Shown here: in pieces, positions 4,794-6,145 of the stretch
How the letters are laid out: each line of letters opens with the position of its first letter
Numbering within the stretch: the stretch's first letter is position 1
Source of the DNA: Candidatus Kariarchaeota archaeon
GTDB lineage: Archaea; Asgardarchaeota; Heimdallarchaeia; Heimdallarchaeales; Kariarchaeaceae
Reading direction: 5' to 3'
Assembly: GCA_016839545.1 (NCBI GenBank)
Contig: JAEOUB010000028.1
Span: 1 to 6,145 of the forward strand
DNA: 6,145 nt
Program-made: the position numbers and the translations under genes
Notes under the pieces: model-generated
Databases searched by the model: none
Told to the model about the DNA's origin: nothing
Seen by the model: the letters and a program-made list of their open reading frames with translations, nothing else

Positions 4794-5858
4794 GTGAGAT
4801 TCCTCGCTGTGGGAGATACCCACCTTGGTCTGCTCAATGGCAGAACGGCACATGCCAAGCGGGAACTGGCTGATCAGGCAGCACAACAGTTCCGCTACTG
4901 TGTCAACAAGGTCATGCGGACCGGGGTCGACTGGTTTTTTCACGCTGGGGACATCTTTGATAGGAGCCGACCTAAGGCGTGGGCAATCGACCAGTACTAT
5001 TCCATTATTCAACCTGCACTTGATGCTGGCATAAACCTGGCTGTCATCCCTGGCAACCATGACAAAGGGGTCCTCCAACCCTCGCTCTTTGATTTTGAAT
5101 ATGACAATTACCATGTCATCAATTCGCTCAAGTACCTGGATTTTGACGAGTTCAGGCTTGTGGCCTCTCCCTATATCTACCAGGGAATGAGAGAGAAGGA
5201 GCGAAAGATGCAGGCATGGATTGATAATTCGGATAGACCGGTGATTGTCCTGCTACACCACCTGTTTTCTGGTGCCTCGTTTGGACCAATGGACTATACC
5301 TTTCGTAACCGGGAGGATTGTGTGAGGTTGCGATTGCCTGATTATGCCCAGGTGATCACAGGTCATGTGCACCGGACACAGACGTTGAATGGTGGAAAAA
5401 TTGTCTATACTGGATCTACTGTACGTACCAGTTTTGCAGAGGCAATCGAGCCCAAGGGCTATCTCCTGGGTGAGATCACACCTGAAAGTATCATGTACCG
5501 CTTTGTTGAGTTGCCATCCATCCCAATGGAGGTGATCGAGACAGCAGTACTGGATATGGAGGAGCTAGAACAAAAATTGCACAAATTGTCTCCACGGACA
5601 CGTATTCTGCTACGACTCACTGGAATGGAGCTGGCTTCCAACCAATTGCAGATGTTATTTGCACAATTTCCTGCACATCGTTGGCCGTATTTCTCTGTCA
5701 GTCCACGTGGAGATCGTATCCTTGAACCCCTGTATGCACCGTTCTGGAGGCGACACGGGAGAGTGCAGAGAGTTCCCCACCAGTACACACCAGTGTTCCG
5801 GCAGTTTGCGAGCAATGAGCTCACTATGACTGAGACAAAAACCGGTCTTGAAGTCTGA
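4794..5858 (+). CDS. SbcD/Mre11-like metallophosphoesterase, DNA-repair nuclease family
   Basis: This is a complete 354-residue protein starting at GTG, so that MRFLAVGDTHLG opens the first motif directly. All five calcineurin-like phosphoesterase motifs are present: D8-x-H10 (GDTHLG), G52-D53-x-x-D56 (GDIFDRSRP), G87-N-H-D90 (PGNHDKG), H155-H156 (LLHHLFSG) and G190-H-x-H193 (TGHVHR). These ligands hold two Mn or Mg ions. GSTVRTSFAEAIEPKGY (207-223) is typical of SbcD/Mre11, enzymes that trim and open DNA ends with the Rad50/SbcC ATPase. In Mre11 the second motif is usually GDxxH; Asp56 here is like bacterial SbcD. Residues 245-320 form a short capping region. The protein is shorter than most archaeal Mre11 (about 380-420), and no rad50, herA or nurA lies beside it, so it may be a paralogue with another partner or act alone. 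Fold firm; DNA-repair role inferred. Confidence 0.88.
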   Translation: MRFLAVGDTHLGLLNGRTAHAKRELADQAAQQFRYCVNKVMRTGVDWFFHAGDIFDRSRPKAWAIDQYYSIIQPALDAGINLAVIPGNHDKGVLQPSLFDFEYDNYHVINSLKYLDFDEFRLVASPYIYQGMREKERKMQAWIDNSDRPVIVLLHHLFSGASFGPMDYTFRNREDCVRLRLPDYAQVITGHVHRTQTLNGGKIVYTGSTVRTSFAEAIEPKGYLLGEITPESIMYRFVELPSIPMEVIETAVLDMEELEQKLHKLSPRTRILLRLTGMELASNQLQMLFAQFPAHRWPYFSVSPRGDRILEPLYAPFWRRHGRVQRVPHQYTPVFRQFASNELTMTETKTGLEV

Positions 5859-5895
5859 ACTGTACACAGAGAACTTATAATCAGAGTACAGTCAG
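5855..5895. promoter_or_regulatory. Inverted repeat bracketing the promoter of the right-edge gene
   Basis: CTGAACTGTAC at 5855-5865 pairs with GTACAGTCAG at 5886-5895: ten base pairs with one bulged A. The 20 bases between hold the TATA box. It begins at the stop codon of the metallophosphoesterase gene. It may be an operator for the next gene, or a hairpin at the end of the previous transcript. Confidence 0.45.
5874..5881 (+). promoter_or_regulatory. TATA box for the right-edge membrane protein gene
   Basis: CTTATAAT is centred 26.5 bases before ATG 5904, typical of a leaderless archaeal start. Confidence 0.55.
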
Positions 5896-5903
5896 ATGGC
5901 AGT

Positions 5904-6145
5904 ATGAAAATTAAACAGACAGCCAGATCTCAGAGTCTCCTGCTCTACATTGCAAGTATCCTGGTTCTCATCATGGGAGTTATCCTGTTCTTCCTGGCAA
6001 GACAAACTGACATCTACTTCTCGTGGACTATTGGAGTGCCTCTGACAGCTGCATTTCTCGGTGGGGGATACCTTGGCAGTTTTGCACTGGAGTTCCTGTC
6101 AGCCCGGGAGAGACAGTGGAAGGATAGCCGCATAGCTGTTCCTGC
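5904..6145 (+). CDS. Membrane protein with two N-terminal helices, partial
   Basis: The frame is open from ATG 5904 to the window edge, giving 80 codons. After a short basic start (MKIKQTARSQ) comes a membrane helix at about residues 12-32 (LLLYIASILVLIMGVILFFL), a brief loop (ARQTDIYFSW) and a second helix at about 43-64 (TIGVPLTAAFLGGGYLGSFA, then LEF). A charged stretch (SARERQWKD) follows. The basic N-terminus suggests that it faces the cytosol. An ATG at 5896 is followed at once by a stop and was ruled out. The TATA box spacing supports 5904. The family cannot be told from this piece; it could be a sensor, transporter subunit or small membrane protein. Confidence 0.75.
   Translation, partial: MKIKQTARSQSLLLYIASILVLIMGVILFFLARQTDIYFSWTIGVPLTAAFLGGGYLGSFALEFLSARERQWKDSRIAVP

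Overview
The window looks like chromosomal DNA of an archaeon. Most genes have an A/T-rich, TATA-like octamer centred about 23 to 28 bases before the chosen start codon and no good Shine-Dalgarno sequence, which is the geometry of leaderless archaeal transcripts. Several small proteins combine a membrane segment with a zinc ribbon, a common architecture in archaea. Base composition is moderate (my estimate is near 48% G+C). An Asgard lineage such as Thorarchaeia would fit, but this is a guess from style and not from a marker gene. There is no rRNA, tRNA, CRISPR array, transposase or phage gene.

Left part, minus strand (1-1529). A gene running off the left edge encodes a ribbon-helix-helix, VapB-like N-terminus fused to a long domain I do not recognise. 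Next come two small membrane proteins read right to left with a TGATG stop/start overlap; the first carries a zinc ribbon. A small dimeric alpha/beta-barrel (ABM/NIPSNAP-like) protein follows at 1284-1529.

Middle (1530-4226). A divergent intergenic region leads into a large plus-strand serine hydrolase of the beta-lactamase/class C family (1764-3458), with an NTF2-like C-terminal module. Its promoter carries a perfect 16-bp palindrome centred where the TATA box should be. A convergent intergenic region (3459-3728) holds a T-run terminator, an AT-rich promoter-like stretch and several stem-forming inverted repeats, possibly a small RNA. On its far side lies a minus-strand membrane protein with an Arg-rich N-terminus and a zinc ribbon (3729-4100). 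That gene is divergent from an acetyltransferase gene.

Right part, plus strand (4227-6145). A GNAT acetyltransferase, an SbcD/Mre11-type metallophosphoesterase and the start of a membrane protein running off the right edge each have their own TATA box, so they are probably transcribed separately despite short gaps.

No single pathway links these genes. The window reads as ordinary housekeeping and accessory chromosome with a few regulatory curiosities. I did not find a clear undescribed multi-gene system. The best leads are the RHH fusion protein, the palindromic operators sitting on TATA boxes, and the structured intergenic region near 3500-3650.
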